64,000 nt of DNA from JAIBJN01 sp963847985 (GTDB lineage: Bacteria; Actinomycetota; Thermoleophilia; Gaiellales; Gaiellaceae). The notes below the pieces were generated by a model. The model had not been told where the DNA came from, made no database searches, and saw only the letters and a program-made list of their open reading frames with translations. Both the position numbers and the translations under genes were made by a program. The stretch's first letter is position 1, and the number at the start of each line of letters is the position of its first letter. Positions 44,458 through 54,408 of the stretch are shown one piece after another. The stretch lies in NCBI GenBank assembly GCA_963847985.1, contig CAWKBS010000004.1, forward strand, positions 62,001 through 126,000, read 5' to 3'.

Positions 44458-45933
44458 TCACGCCGAGAGGGCGGGCGAGAGGGCTTCGATCACGTCGCGG
44501 GCGATCATCCCCGCCTGCCCGTGACGCTCGGCCGCGATGCGGGACGCGACCCCGCAGGCGGCCGCGGCGGTGATCGCCGCGAGGCTTCCCTCCATCCCCT
44601 TGGCGAGGAACGCGCCGACGACGCCGGTGAGCACGTCGCCGCTCCCGGCGGTGGCCAGGCCCGCGTTCCCCAGGTCGACGACCACCGGGTTGCGGCCCGG
44701 CGCGGCTACGAGCGTGTCCGCGCCCTTCAGCAGGACGACCGCGCCTGTGTCGTCTGCGCCCGACTGCACGGCGTCGAGGCGATTGGCGGCGACCCAGCCG
44801 GAGGGCCGCCCGAGCAGTCGCCCGAGCTCGCCCGCGTGCGGCGTGAGCACGGTCGGGGCGTCGCGGGAGAACACCCAGTCGAGATGGCCGGCGAGAGCCC
44901 AGAGCCCGTCGGCGTCGAGCACGACCGGCAGATCGAGGCGGTCGAGCAGGAAGCCGACGAGCGCGCGCGTCCCGTCCGTCCGACCGAGGCCCGGCCCGAT
45001 CGCCACGGCGCCTGCACGCCTCGCCGCGGCGAGGATCTCGTCGGCGGCGTCGGGGACGAGCGTGCCCTCGTCGTCCGGACACGGCCGCGTCATCACCTCG
45101 ACGAGGCGCTGCTCGAACACGAGGTTGAGGGACTCCGGCACGCAGGCGACGACGATGCCCGCGCCGGCGCGGAGCGCCGCCTCCGCCGTCAGCGACGGCG
45201 CTCCGGTGAGGCCGCGCGAGCCACCGACCACGAGCACGGAGCCCGCCGTGTACTTGTTGTCGCGCTCCGTCCGCCTGGGCACGAGCTCGAGGACGGCCGC
45301 GGTCGCGCGCCGGAGCCGGGTCGCGCCCTCCGCGAGGCCGATGTCCACCACCACGACCTCACCCGCCTGAAAGCGGCCGGGCGCGACCGCGTGCCCGACC
45401 TTTGGCGCGTGGAAGGTGACCGTTACCGCCGCCTCGACTGCGGCGCCGGCGACCTTGCCGGTCGACGCGTCGACGCCGGAGGGCAGGTCGACCGAGACGA
45501 CCGGGACGCTGCCGGCGTTGAGCTCGCCGATGGCCTCCTCGGCGTCCGGCCGCGGCTTTCCACGGAAGCCGGTGCCGAAGAGAGCGTCGACGGCGAGGTC
45601 GGCCGCGCCGTGCTCGGCGACGAACGGCACCCCTGCCTCCTGCGCGTGGGCCAGGGCGGCCGCGGCGTCGCCGGTCACCTTCTCCTCGAGGCCGAGCAGG
45701 CGGACGACGGGCTCCCTGCCCGCGCTCAGGAGCTCGGCGGCGGCCACGAGCCCATCGCCGCCGTTCGCGCCGGTGCCGCACCAGACCGCGATCCGGCGCG
45801 CGTCGGGAAACCTGGCGAGGATCTCGTCGGAGAGCGCCTTGCCCGCGCGCTCCATCAGCTCGAGCGTGGGCCCGGCATGGGCGGCCTCCGCGGCGCGCAT
45901 CTCCTCCGTCGAGTAGAGCGGCTCGTAGGTCAT
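44458..45933 (-). CDS. nnr: bifunctional NAD(P)HX epimerase / ADP-dependent dehydratase
   Basis: A 491-residue repair enzyme for hydrated NAD(P)H. The N-terminal epimerase domain (about 1-205) has WCGTGANGGDGLVAA and VDLPSGVDASTG. The C-terminal dehydratase domain (about 215-490) has VLVVGGSRGLTGAPSLTAEAALRAGAG, VLDADGLWAL, TPHAGELGRLLG and GLATAGSGDVLTGVVG. ATG at 45933 overlaps the acpS stop (ATGA). Confidence 0.93.
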   Translation of the reverse strand: MTYEPLYSTEEMRAAEAAHAGPTLELMERAGKALSDEILARFPDARRIAVWCGTGANGGDGLVAAAELLSAGREPVVRLLGLEEKVTGDAAAALAHAQEAGVPFVAEHGAADLAVDALFGTGFRGKPRPDAEEAIGELNAGSVPVVSVDLPSGVDASTGKVAGAAVEAAVTVTFHAPKVGHAVAPGRFQAGEVVVVDIGLAEGATRLRRATAAVLELVPRRTERDNKYTAGSVLVVGGSRGLTGAPSLTAEAALRAGAGIVVACVPESLNLVFEQRLVEVMTRPCPDDEGTLVPDAADEILAAARRAGAVAIGPGLGRTDGTRALVGFLLDRLDLPVVLDADGLWALAGHLDWVFSRDAPTVLTPHAGELGRLLGRPSGWVAANRLDAVQSGADDTGAVVLLKGADTLVAAPGRNPVVVDLGNAGLATAGSGDVLTGVVGAFLAKGMEGSLAAITAAAACGVASRIAAERHGQAGMIARDVIEALSPALSA

Positions 45934-46298
45934 CCGGACGGCGCGACGACCGCAACCGCGGCGGCCATGCCCTTGGAGTGCGTCATCGAGAGGTCGATCT
46001 CCCCCGCCCCGACCCGCGCCCACCGCTCCTCGACCTGGCCGGACAGCCGGACCGACGGCTTGGGACGGCCGGCGATCTCGACGTCCTTCCACGCGAACGC
46101 GCGGGCAACGCCGAATCCGAGTGCTTTGCCGACCGCCTCCTTCCCGGCGAAGCGGGCAGCGTAGTGCTGGGCGGGGTTCGCGCGCGAGTCGCAGTAGGCG
46201 CGCTCGGCCTCGGTGAAGCAGCGCTCGCGAAAGCGCGGATAGCGCTCGAGCGCCTCCCGGATCCGCTGGATCTCGATCAGGTCGAGGCCGACCTTCAT
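45930..46298 (-). CDS. acpS: holo-[acyl-carrier-protein] synthase
   Basis: A 122-residue phosphopantetheinyl transferase that loads ACP. MKVGLDLIEIQRIREALERY provides the magnesium-binding Asp6. ARFAGKEAVGKALGFG provides the catalytic Glu/Lys loop. It ends with EIDLSMTHSKGMAAAVAVV. ATG overlaps the HAD gene stop, so HAD-acpS-nnr are translationally coupled. The pairing with nnr is the common actinobacterial arrangement. Confidence 0.92.
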   Translation of the reverse strand: MKVGLDLIEIQRIREALERYPRFRERCFTEAERAYCDSRANPAQHYAARFAGKEAVGKALGFGVARAFAWKDVEIAGRPKPSVRLSGQVEERWARVGAGEIDLSMTHSKGMAAAVAVVAPSG

Positions 46299-47074
46299 GC
46301 GCTCTCCCGCAGGTGGGCGGGGACGTCCGCGATGGAGTCCACGATTGCGTCTGGCTTCGCCGCGGCGGCCGCCAGCGTCTCCTCCCGGAACTTGCCCGTG
46401 CGGACTAGGACGGTCCCGAGGCCCGCGGCCCGGCCGCCGCCGATGTCGGCCTCGATGTCGTCTCCGACCATCACGGTCTCCGCTGCCTCGGCCCCCAGCT
46501 CGGCGAGCGCGGCCTCGAAGTACGCGGGGCTGGGCTTGCCGACGACCTCGGCCTCGACGCCTGCCGCGTACTCGAGCCCGGCGACGAAGGCGCCCGCGTC
46601 GAGCAGCGGCCCGCGCGAGGTCTGCCACCAACGGTTCCGGTGGAGGCAGACGAGGCGCGCGCCGGCGTCGAGTTCCGCGAACGCTCGGTTCAGCTCGTCG
46701 TAGGCGAACACGCTCGCGGACTCCTCGGTCTCGTCGGCCCCGCCCACGAGCACGACCTCGGCGTCCCGCTCGACGAGCTCGACCGAGTCGGCGAGATCGG
46801 GCTTCACGGCCGCCATCGTGAGCGCGAGCACCCGCTTGCCGGCGAGCAGCCGGGCTGCCGCGACGGGAGTGGTCGTGATCTCTCGCGCCTCCACCTCGAC
46901 GCCGATCCCGCGCAGGTCGGCGGCGAGCTGTTCGCAGGCGCGAGTCGTGTTGTTGGTCACGAAACGCAGGTGGTGGCCGTCGGCCCTCAGGGCCCGAACG
47001 GCGTCCCCGCCGCCCGGCACGGGATCGCCCGACACGTGCAGGACGCCGTCGATGTCGAGCAGAATCGCCGCCAT
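46295..47074 (-). CDS. HAD-IIA family phosphatase (NagD-like)
   Basis: A 259-residue phosphatase. Motif I is LLDIDGVLHVSGDPVPGG (nucleophile Asp7, acid Asp9), motif II FVTNNTTRACEQ, and motif IV VMVGDDIEADIGGGRAAGLGTVLV. It probably dephosphorylates small sugar or nucleotide phosphates. ATG at 47074 overlaps the ArfB ATG on the opposite strand, so the two divergent genes share their start region. The stop overlaps acpS. Confidence 0.88.
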   Translation of the reverse strand: MAAILLDIDGVLHVSGDPVPGGGDAVRALRADGHHLRFVTNNTTRACEQLAADLRGIGVEVEAREITTTPVAAARLLAGKRVLALTMAAVKPDLADSVELVERDAEVVLVGGADETEESASVFAYDELNRAFAELDAGARLVCLHRNRWWQTSRGPLLDAGAFVAGLEYAAGVEAEVVGKPSPAYFEAALAELGAEAAETVMVGDDIEADIGGGRAAGLGTVLVRTGKFREETLAAAAAKPDAIVDSIADVPAHLRESA

Positions 47075-47489
47075 GCGCTCCGAGTCTATTCGCGTGCACC
47101 GCGCGCTTGCGATCCCGCTGGCGGAGATTCGCCTGCGAACGTCGCGCTCGAGCGGGCCGGGCGGCCAGCACGCCCAGAAGACCGAGACACGCGTCGAGGC
47201 GAGCTTCGACGTCGATGCCTCCGCGACGCTCACGGATGCGCAAAAAGCGCGCATCAGGGCCCGCGTCGGCCCCGTCGTGCGCGCGGTGGCCCAGGACGAG
47301 CGAAGCCAGGCGCGCAACCGGGAGCTCGCTCTCGATCGGCTGGCTGCGGCGATCCGCGCCGCGCTCGCCCGCGACCGGCCTCGCCGCCCGACCGCCCCGA
47401 CCGCGGCCTCGCGCGAGCGCAGGCTCGGCGAGAAACGCGTCCGCGGCCGAACGAAGCGCCTCCGGCGTCCGCCCGAGGACGACAGCTAG
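47073..47489 (+). CDS. arfB: ArfB-type peptidyl-tRNA hydrolase (GGQ release factor domain)
   Basis: About 138 residues. The release-factor loop TSRSSGPGGQHAQKTETRVEASF carries the GGQ needed for peptidyl-tRNA hydrolysis. The C-terminus is Arg/Lys-rich (RRLGEKRVRGRTKRLRRPPEDDS), as in ArfB, which inserts its basic tail into the empty mRNA channel of stalled ribosomes. ATG 47073 overlaps the HAD start; GTG 47094 would also give a normal N-terminus (HRALAIPLAEIRLR). Confidence 0.85.
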   Translation: MRSESIRVHRALAIPLAEIRLRTSRSSGPGGQHAQKTETRVEASFDVDASATLTDAQKARIRARVGPVVRAVAQDERSQARNRELALDRLAAAIRAALARDRPRRPTAPTAASRERRLGEKRVRGRTKRLRRPPEDDS

Positions 47490-47535
47490 CCGCAGGCCGG
47501 TTGTCAGCCGGCGCGGGCAGGTCTACGATCGCCGG

Positions 47536-48126
47536 ATGCTGACCTGGCGCCGGCTCGCCCTGCCGTTGCTTCTGACCCTCTTCGGCTTGCTCTGGGCAGC
47601 CGCGCACGCGCTCGTGCACGACGCCGTCTCGCAACCAGCGGCACCGCACGGCGGCCACGACGGCGCGGCGCAGACCTACGCCGCCTACCTGCCGACGTCG
47701 CTCGCGCTCTGCCTGGTCCTGGCCACGGCGCTGGCGACCGGCGTGGCGCTCGGACGGCGCTGGACGCCCGTCTCGGGATCGGCGCTCTGGCTGTTCGGCC
47801 TCGTGCCCGTGCTCGGGCTCACGGCCGACTCCCTGATCGGCCTGCCCGCCGGCGACGCCCTCTCGGGAGTCGCCGTGGCCGAGCTCGTGCCCCTCGTCGC
47901 GATCGGACTGCTCGTGCAGATCCCGTTCGCGGTCACCGCGGTGGGGCTCGGGAGCACCATCCTTCTTCTCGCCGAGCGCCTGGCCTGGGCCCTGCGCGAC
48001 GCCGCGGGCCCGGTCCGGCCAGCCGCCTCCGCTGGCGCCCTGCTCGGGGCGGCCGAGCGAGCGCCGACGCTCGCACTCGCGGGCGTGGACCGGTCGCGGG
48101 CGCCTCCCGAGACGCTCAGCTCCTAG
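47536..48126 (+). CDS. four-helix membrane protein, first tandem paralogue
   Basis: A 196-residue protein, family unrecognised. The first helix (LALPLLLTLFGLLWAAAHALVHD) ends in a conserved His-containing AAHALVH. Further helices are TSLALCLVLATALATGVALG, SALWLFGLVPVLGLTADSLIG and AELVPLVAIGLLVQIPFAVTAVGL. The C-terminal 45 residues are Ala/Arg-rich and probably cytoplasmic. It is clearly related to the next gene (same AAHA-x-x-H, LWLFGLVP-x-LG, AE-x-xP-xxxIGLL-x-QI order). It is the first of four rightward genes ending in a copper-type pair, so a role in copper handling is plausible by context only. Confidence 0.65.
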   Translation: MLTWRRLALPLLLTLFGLLWAAAHALVHDAVSQPAAPHGGHDGAAQTYAAYLPTSLALCLVLATALATGVALGRRWTPVSGSALWLFGLVPVLGLTADSLIGLPAGDALSGVAVAELVPLVAIGLLVQIPFAVTAVGLGSTILLLAERLAWALRDAAGPVRPAASAGALLGAAERAPTLALAGVDRSRAPPETLSS

Positions 48127-48417
48127 CTTCCGGAGCGAACCACGTGCCGGAGACGGCGCTCCCGTGCCCCACCACCCACGGGTGCCTCAGCCGTTCACGA
48201 CGCGTGCTGAGATCCGGAACGAGGCTCTCGCTTGCGCGTCCGGCCGATGCCGAGCCCCGGCTCGTCCCCAGCGGCCCTACGCGGAGAAGCCTCAGGTCGA
48301 GCCGGCGCCGCCGTTGCCTGACACCTCCGCGACGGCGCCGGCTCCTTCCTTCCCCGGCGGGCCGAGGGCGGGTCCAAGTTGTCAGGCATTCGCATCGCAT
48401 CTAGCATCAGCACTGCT
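48127..48417 (+). other. gap between the paralogues, no gene seen
   Basis: A 291-bp interval without a convincing coding frame. It is Cys/Pro/Arg-rich in every frame, which is typical of non-coding GC-rich DNA. It contains GC-rich inverted segments (GCCGGCGCCG near 48301 and CGGCGCCGGC near 48335), forming a possible hairpin of 10 bp. The downstream start may use a promoter here. Confidence 0.45.
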
Positions 48418-48993
48418 GTGAGGCGCCGACGTCTGGTCGTGCCGGTGCTGCTCGCCCTTTCCGGCCTCGGGTGGGCGGCCGCGCACGCAGTTGCACACCG
48501 GTTCGTCATGCCCGAGCAGGACGCGTCTGCGCCGGGGGTCCAGGACTACCTCGGCTACCTGACGACCTCGACGGCTCTCTGCCTCGCGCTGGCGCTGCCG
48601 CTGGCGGCAGGCGCAGCCGCCGGGAGCCGCTGGCGCGGCGCGTCGCTGAGGTCGCTGTGGCTCTTCGGGCTCGTCCCGCTCCTGGGCTTCGGCGGCCACG
48701 CCGTCGCCGAGCCCGCGCGCGCCGGAACGGCGACCGCGCCGGCGCTCGCCGAGGTGGCGCCCGTGCTGCTGATCGGCCTGCTGATCCAGATCTCGTTCGC
48801 CCTTTGCGCGGTGGCGCTCGCTCGGCGGGTCATCGCGGTAGCCGAGAGCCTCGCGCACGTGCTCGCAGCGCCGACCCTCGACTACGCGCCCCGCCCCGCG
48901 ACCGCGGTCACGCGGCCACGCCCCGTCTCAGTACCGGTCTTCACGCTCGGCTTCGTCCACACCGGGCGCGGCCCGCCTCTCCTCCCAGCCTGA
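48418..48993 (+). CDS. four-helix membrane protein, second tandem paralogue
   Basis: A 191-residue protein from GTG 48418 (TTG 48379 would add 13 residues). It parallels the previous gene: LVVPVLLALSGLGWAAAHAVAH, TTSTALCLALALPLAAGAA, SLWLFGLVPLLGFGGHA, LAEVAPVLLIGLLIQISFALCAVAL. The extra His in GGHAVAE and HRFVMPEQD could bind metal together with the AAHAVAH pair. It precedes the CopC-CopD gene by 183 bp on the same strand. Family unknown to me. Confidence 0.65.
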   Translation: MRRRRLVVPVLLALSGLGWAAAHAVAHRFVMPEQDASAPGVQDYLGYLTTSTALCLALALPLAAGAAAGSRWRGASLRSLWLFGLVPLLGFGGHAVAEPARAGTATAPALAEVAPVLLIGLLIQISFALCAVALARRVIAVAESLAHVLAAPTLDYAPRPATAVTRPRPVSVPVFTLGFVHTGRGPPLLPA

Positions 48994-49176
48994 GCACAGG
49001 CGAACGAAGCGTGCCGGGGCGCGCTTCGGATGAGGAGAGAGGGGGAAGTTCACATGGACCAGGTCGCAGGGCGGGCCTGGGCGACAACCCAGGAGTCCGG
49101 GCAGGATCGCGCGGCTGCATGCCGTGCACACGCCGATCCCGGCAATGAGGAGCTCACGATCCGTCACCGCCGGCCG

Positions 49177-50880
49177 ATGACCCGCGGGCGCCTGCTCGCT
49201 TCGCTCGCCGCCGCGGTCGTCGTCGCGGCAACGCTGGCGCCCGGCGCGCTCGCGCACTCCGTCCTCGTCGGGACCCAGCCCGGAGACGACGTCGTCGTCC
49301 CCGAGTCCCCCGCCGAGGTCGTCCTGGAGTTCAACGAAGCGGTCGACGCCTCGCTCGGCTCGCTTCGCGTGATCGACGGGCAGGGAACGCAGGTCGACGC
49401 CGGCGAGGTGACGCAGCCGGGGGCGGCGGAGGTGGCGGTCGGCATCGACTCGGAGCTCGCTCCGGGCACCTACACGGTCGCCTGGCGTGTCGTCTCCGCC
49501 GACTCGGACCCGATCTCCGGCGCGTTCGTCTTCCACGTGATCGAGCGGGGTGTCGCCGCGAACGTGTCCATCGACGCGCTCACCGGGACCTCGCGGGCCG
49601 TGGACGTCCTCTTCGTCATCGGCCGGTTCGTCGACTTCGCGCTGCTCCTCCTCGCCGTCGGCGGCTCCGCCGTGCTCGTCATCGCCCTGCCGACGGCGCC
49701 CTGGCGGGTCCGCCGGCGCCTGTACGGGATCCTGTCCGCGATCGCGGGCGGGCTGGCGGTGATCGCGCTGGTGAACATCCTCCTCCAGGGAGCCACCGCC
49801 GGTGGGCTCGCGCTCTCCGACGTGTTCTCGTGGAGCCTCTTCACCTCCGTCCTCGAGACGGACTACGGCGAGGTGATCCTGATCCAGTCCGCACTGGCGG
49901 CGACGCTGGCGCTGACAGCGCTGGCCCTCCGCCACGCCGCCGACCACGATCGGCGCCCGCTGACGGCGCTCACGCTCGCGCTCTCCGCGGGGCTCTCGCT
50001 CACGCCTTCGTTCTCCGGGCACGCCCGCACCCTGGGCGCGCTCGGGCTCCTCTCCGACATCCTCCACGTGGTCTCGGCCGCTCTCTGGACCGGCGGTCTC
50101 GCGTTCCTGGTCATGGGACTCCTCATGGCGGGGAACGACCGCTGGCCGCTCGCGACGCGAGCCGTTCCGCGGTTCTCGAACCTCGCCGTCGGATCGGTCG
50201 TCGCCCTGCTCGCGGCCGGGACGGTCTCCGCCTACCTCCAGCTCCGGACGTGGAGCTCGCTCTGGGACAACCAGTACGGCCTGCTCGTGCTGTCGAAGAT
50301 CGTGCTCGTCGTCCCGCTGCTAGCCCTGGGCGCCTACAACAACCGCTACGCGGTGCCGCGTCTCAAGGCCGGGATGGCCTCGGTGCTCGAACGCCGCCGC
50401 TTCCTGCGGGTCGCCGGGACCGAGCTGGGGATCATGGTCGTGATCGTCGGGGTCACCGCGGTGCTCGTGAACTCCGAGCCTTCGCGGACGATGGCGATGG
50501 AGATGGAGGCCGGCGAGCACGAGGTCATGGACGGCTCGACCACGCCGACAGGCGAGCCGTTCGAGGGGTCGGTTGTGCTCGGTGACATGGAGGCCATGGT
50601 CACCGTCGACCCGGCCGTGGCCGGGGACAACACCATCACGATCATGTTCATGGACGCCGCGGAGCTGCCGTCGGAGGTCACCGTCTCGGCGTCGCTCCCG
50701 AGTCAGGGAATCGGACCGCTCGACCTCGTGGCAGAGCCCGACCCGGCAGTGCAGGGGTCGTACGTGATCGAGGGCGCCTCGCTCTCGATCGCCGGGGACT
50801 GGGACCTCCGCATCGAGGCACTCATGGGCGAGTTCGACCTCCTGACCGAAACCGTCACCGTTCCCATCCGAGGGGGTTAA
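49177..50880 (+). CDS. CopC-CopD-type copper protein with C-terminal YtkA/FixH-like domain
   Basis: A 567-residue fusion. A signal peptide (about 1-25) ends at LAPGALA-HSVLVG, so the mature CopC domain would begin with His, as copper-binding CopC proteins do. The CopC beta-barrel spans about 26-120 (VVLEFNEAVDASLGSLRV, VSADSDPISGAFVFHV). A CopD membrane domain follows (about 140-420) with eight or so helices, including SFSGHARTLGALGLLSDILHVVSAALWTGG. The last about 120 residues form a YtkA-like beta domain (VLGDMEAMVTVDPAVAGDNTI). It would take up or hand over copper. ATG 49177 fits the signal peptide better than ATG 49030. Confidence 0.88.
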   Translation: MTRGRLLASLAAAVVVAATLAPGALAHSVLVGTQPGDDVVVPESPAEVVLEFNEAVDASLGSLRVIDGQGTQVDAGEVTQPGAAEVAVGIDSELAPGTYTVAWRVVSADSDPISGAFVFHVIERGVAANVSIDALTGTSRAVDVLFVIGRFVDFALLLLAVGGSAVLVIALPTAPWRVRRRLYGILSAIAGGLAVIALVNILLQGATAGGLALSDVFSWSLFTSVLETDYGEVILIQSALAATLALTALALRHAADHDRRPLTALTLALSAGLSLTPSFSGHARTLGALGLLSDILHVVSAALWTGGLAFLVMGLLMAGNDRWPLATRAVPRFSNLAVGSVVALLAAGTVSAYLQLRTWSSLWDNQYGLLVLSKIVLVVPLLALGAYNNRYAVPRLKAGMASVLERRRFLRVAGTELGIMVVIVGVTAVLVNSEPSRTMAMEMEAGEHEVMDGSTTPTGEPFEGSVVLGDMEAMVTVDPAVAGDNTITIMFMDAAELPSEVTVSASLPSQGIGPLDLVAEPDPAVQGSYVIEGASLSIAGDWDLRIEALMGEFDLLTETVTVPIRGG

Positions 50881-50882
50881 CA

Positions 50883-51593
50883 GTGATACGCAAGTTGCTC
50901 ATCAGCATCGCAGTGATCGCCCTGGCCGTCCCGGCCTCCGCGGTCGCCCACGTCACGATCCAGCCGGGCGAATGGGAGCCTGGAGCGTTCGCCGCCATGG
51001 TCGTCCGCGTCCCCAACGAGCGCGACGACGCCGAGACGACCACCGTGACCGTGCAGTTCCCCGAGAACGTCCCGAGCGCCCGCTTCAAGTCGCACCCGTC
51101 CTGCGAGCGGGAGGTCGAGCGCGAGGCTCTCGCCGAGCCGATCGAGGATCTCACCGAGCGGATCGTGAGCGTCACCTGGACCTGCGATCCCGCCATCCCG
51201 GCGGACGGATTCGACGAGTTCGGGATCAGCCTCCAGGTGCCCGAGGACGCGGCGCCCGGCGACGAGATCCTCTTCCCCGCCGTCCAGACCTACTCGAGCG
51301 GCGAGGAGGTCGGCTGGCTCGACCCCGACCCCGAGGCGGATACGCCCGCGCCGCGCATCGTCGTCGTCGCGCCCGAGGAGGAAGAAGCCGCCGCGCCGCC
51401 GCCGACGACGACGGAGGCCGCCGCCGACGCGACGACCGAGGGCGACGAGACGGCAGCCGTTCCGGCGGTCGCAACGGAAGATGACGACGACAACTCCTCG
51501 ACCGTCGCCATGGTCTTCGGCATCGCCGGCCTCGCCGCGGGTCTCCTGGCCCTCGGCGTTGCGCTCTTCCGCAAGCCGGGCGGCGCCACCTAG
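50883..51593 (+). CDS. YcnI-like (DUF1775) copper-binding membrane-anchored protein
   Basis: A 236-residue protein starting 2 bp after the CopC-CopD stop. The signal peptide (about 1-22) is followed directly by HVTIQPGEWEPGAF, so the mature N-terminus is His, the ligand of the YcnI mono-histidine brace. The DUF1775 core (ADGFDEFGISLQVPED, QTYSSGEEVGWLDPDPEAD) is complete with its conserved Trp. A 60-residue Glu/Ala/Thr-rich linker leads to a C-terminal TM helix (VAMVFGIAGLAAGLLALGVALF). It likely receives copper outside the cell. Confidence 0.9.
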   Translation: MIRKLLISIAVIALAVPASAVAHVTIQPGEWEPGAFAAMVVRVPNERDDAETTTVTVQFPENVPSARFKSHPSCEREVEREALAEPIEDLTERIVSVTWTCDPAIPADGFDEFGISLQVPEDAAPGDEILFPAVQTYSSGEEVGWLDPDPEADTPAPRIVVVAPEEEEAAAPPPTTTEAAADATTEGDETAAVPAVATEDDDDNSSTVAMVFGIAGLAAGLLALGVALFRKPGGAT

Positions 51594-51598
51594 TCCTG

Positions 51599-51636
51599 AA
51601 ACGGCCGCGGCGCCCCTGAGGGCGCCGCGGCCGTTC
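51599..51636. terminator. bidirectional hairpin terminator
   Basis: A perfect 15-bp inverted repeat (51601-51615 with 51620-51634) plus one flanking A-T pair and a 4-nt loop. It separates the rightward ycnI-type gene from the leftward GntR gene and could stop both transcripts. Confidence 0.75.
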
Positions 51637-51645
51637 GAGCCTGGA

Positions 51646-52410
51646 TCAAGGGCCGAGCTGGAGCGTCTGCTTCGCGACCTCGCCGAAGACGTCCTCCCAC
51701 TTCCGGTGGAGCCCCACGGCGTAGTCCTCCTCGAGCATGCGGAAGTGCTCGTCCAGGACCGCGGCGAGCGCGTTGACGTCCTGCCGACGCATCGCGTCGA
51801 CCTGGCGCCGGTGGATGTCGAGGGTCTCCTCATCGTTCTCCCGCCCGCCCTGATAGGTGTCGCGGATCGCCGCCAGCTCGCCCTCGAGGTTCCGCATCGC
51901 GCTCTGGAGCGTCTTCGAATGGCAGGCCCGGATCACGGCTCGGTGGAACATGGCGTTCGCGCCCATGACGCGCGGGCGGTCGCCGATGTTCCGGCGGAGG
52001 AGCTCGTTCGTGCGCTCGATCCCGGCGTAGTCCTCCTCCGTGGCGGCGTGGGCGGCCATGACCGTGACCGCGCCCTCGAGGACGCGCCGCGCGCGCAGGA
52101 CGTCGACGGCGTCCTCCGCTTCGACGGCCGCGTTGTGGGAGATCGCGTCCACCGGCACGACATCGGACGCGATGAAGATGCCGCCGCCCTTGCCCGCCCG
52201 CACGCGCAGGAGCCCGCTGCGCTCGAGCACGCGCAGCGCCTGGCGGAGCGTCGGCTTGGAGATCCCGAGCTGGCCGGCGAGCTGCTCCTCGGTGGGCAGG
52301 CGGTCGTCCAGGTGCAGCCTGGCGCGCTCGATCCCCTCGAGGAGGTTTTCGATCGCCGCCTCGAACGTCCTGGACGTCCGCACGGGCTCCACGAACACGG
52401 CCGTCGCCAC
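51646..52410 (-). CDS. GntR-family transcriptional regulator, FadR/FCD subfamily
   Basis: A 254-residue regulator. The winged helix-turn-helix (about 16-85) has LPTEEQLAGQLGISKPTLRQALRVLERSGLLRV. The FCD ligand domain (about 100-235) has FHRAVIRACHSKTLQ and later HRRQVDAMRRQDVNALAAVLDEHF, with the His/Asp residues that usually bind a metal and a carboxylate ligand. Target genes are unknown. The start is 40 bp from the glmS stop on the same strand. Confidence 0.87.
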   Translation of the reverse strand: MATAVFVEPVRTSRTFEAAIENLLEGIERARLHLDDRLPTEEQLAGQLGISKPTLRQALRVLERSGLLRVRAGKGGGIFIASDVVPVDAISHNAAVEAEDAVDVLRARRVLEGAVTVMAAHAATEEDYAGIERTNELLRRNIGDRPRVMGANAMFHRAVIRACHSKTLQSAMRNLEGELAAIRDTYQGGRENDEETLDIHRRQVDAMRRQDVNALAAVLDEHFRMLEEDYAVGLHRKWEDVFGEVAKQTLQLGP

Positions 52411-52449
52411 GATTACCCCACGGTACGGGTGGAGTGCCCGCCCGGTTCG

Positions 52450-54279
<1,830 letters not shown>

Positions 54280-54374
54280 TCGAAAACCTCCTCGCGTCCT
54301 AGTGCCGGAGTGCCTTCCCGACTATGCCTGTCCGGTGTTCTGTAAGAGCCTGACCGTTTCCGAAAAATCGATCG

Positions 54375-54408
54375 AAAAAACGTGAGCCCGGCTGACGTCT
54401 AGCCGAGC
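54375..54408 (-). terminator. intrinsic terminator candidate after glmM
   Basis: On the minus strand, an 8-bp stem (about 54386-54408) with a 7-nt loop covers the glmM stop codon. It is followed, five bases later, by TTTTTT (54375-54380). The layout suits partial termination or attenuation before glmS. Confidence 0.45.

Noticed and set aside
48144..48404. Short frame in the gap between the two membrane paralogues
   Set aside because: The composition is Pro/Arg/Ser-rich, with no ribosome site and no similarity to the neighbours. It is treated as non-coding.
54280..54398. glmS ribozyme/riboswitch upstream of glmS
   Set aside because: The leader is only 119 nt, shows no glmS-ribozyme-like pseudoknot core by eye, and the element is known mainly from Firmicutes. 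A terminator-type hairpin explains the structure.
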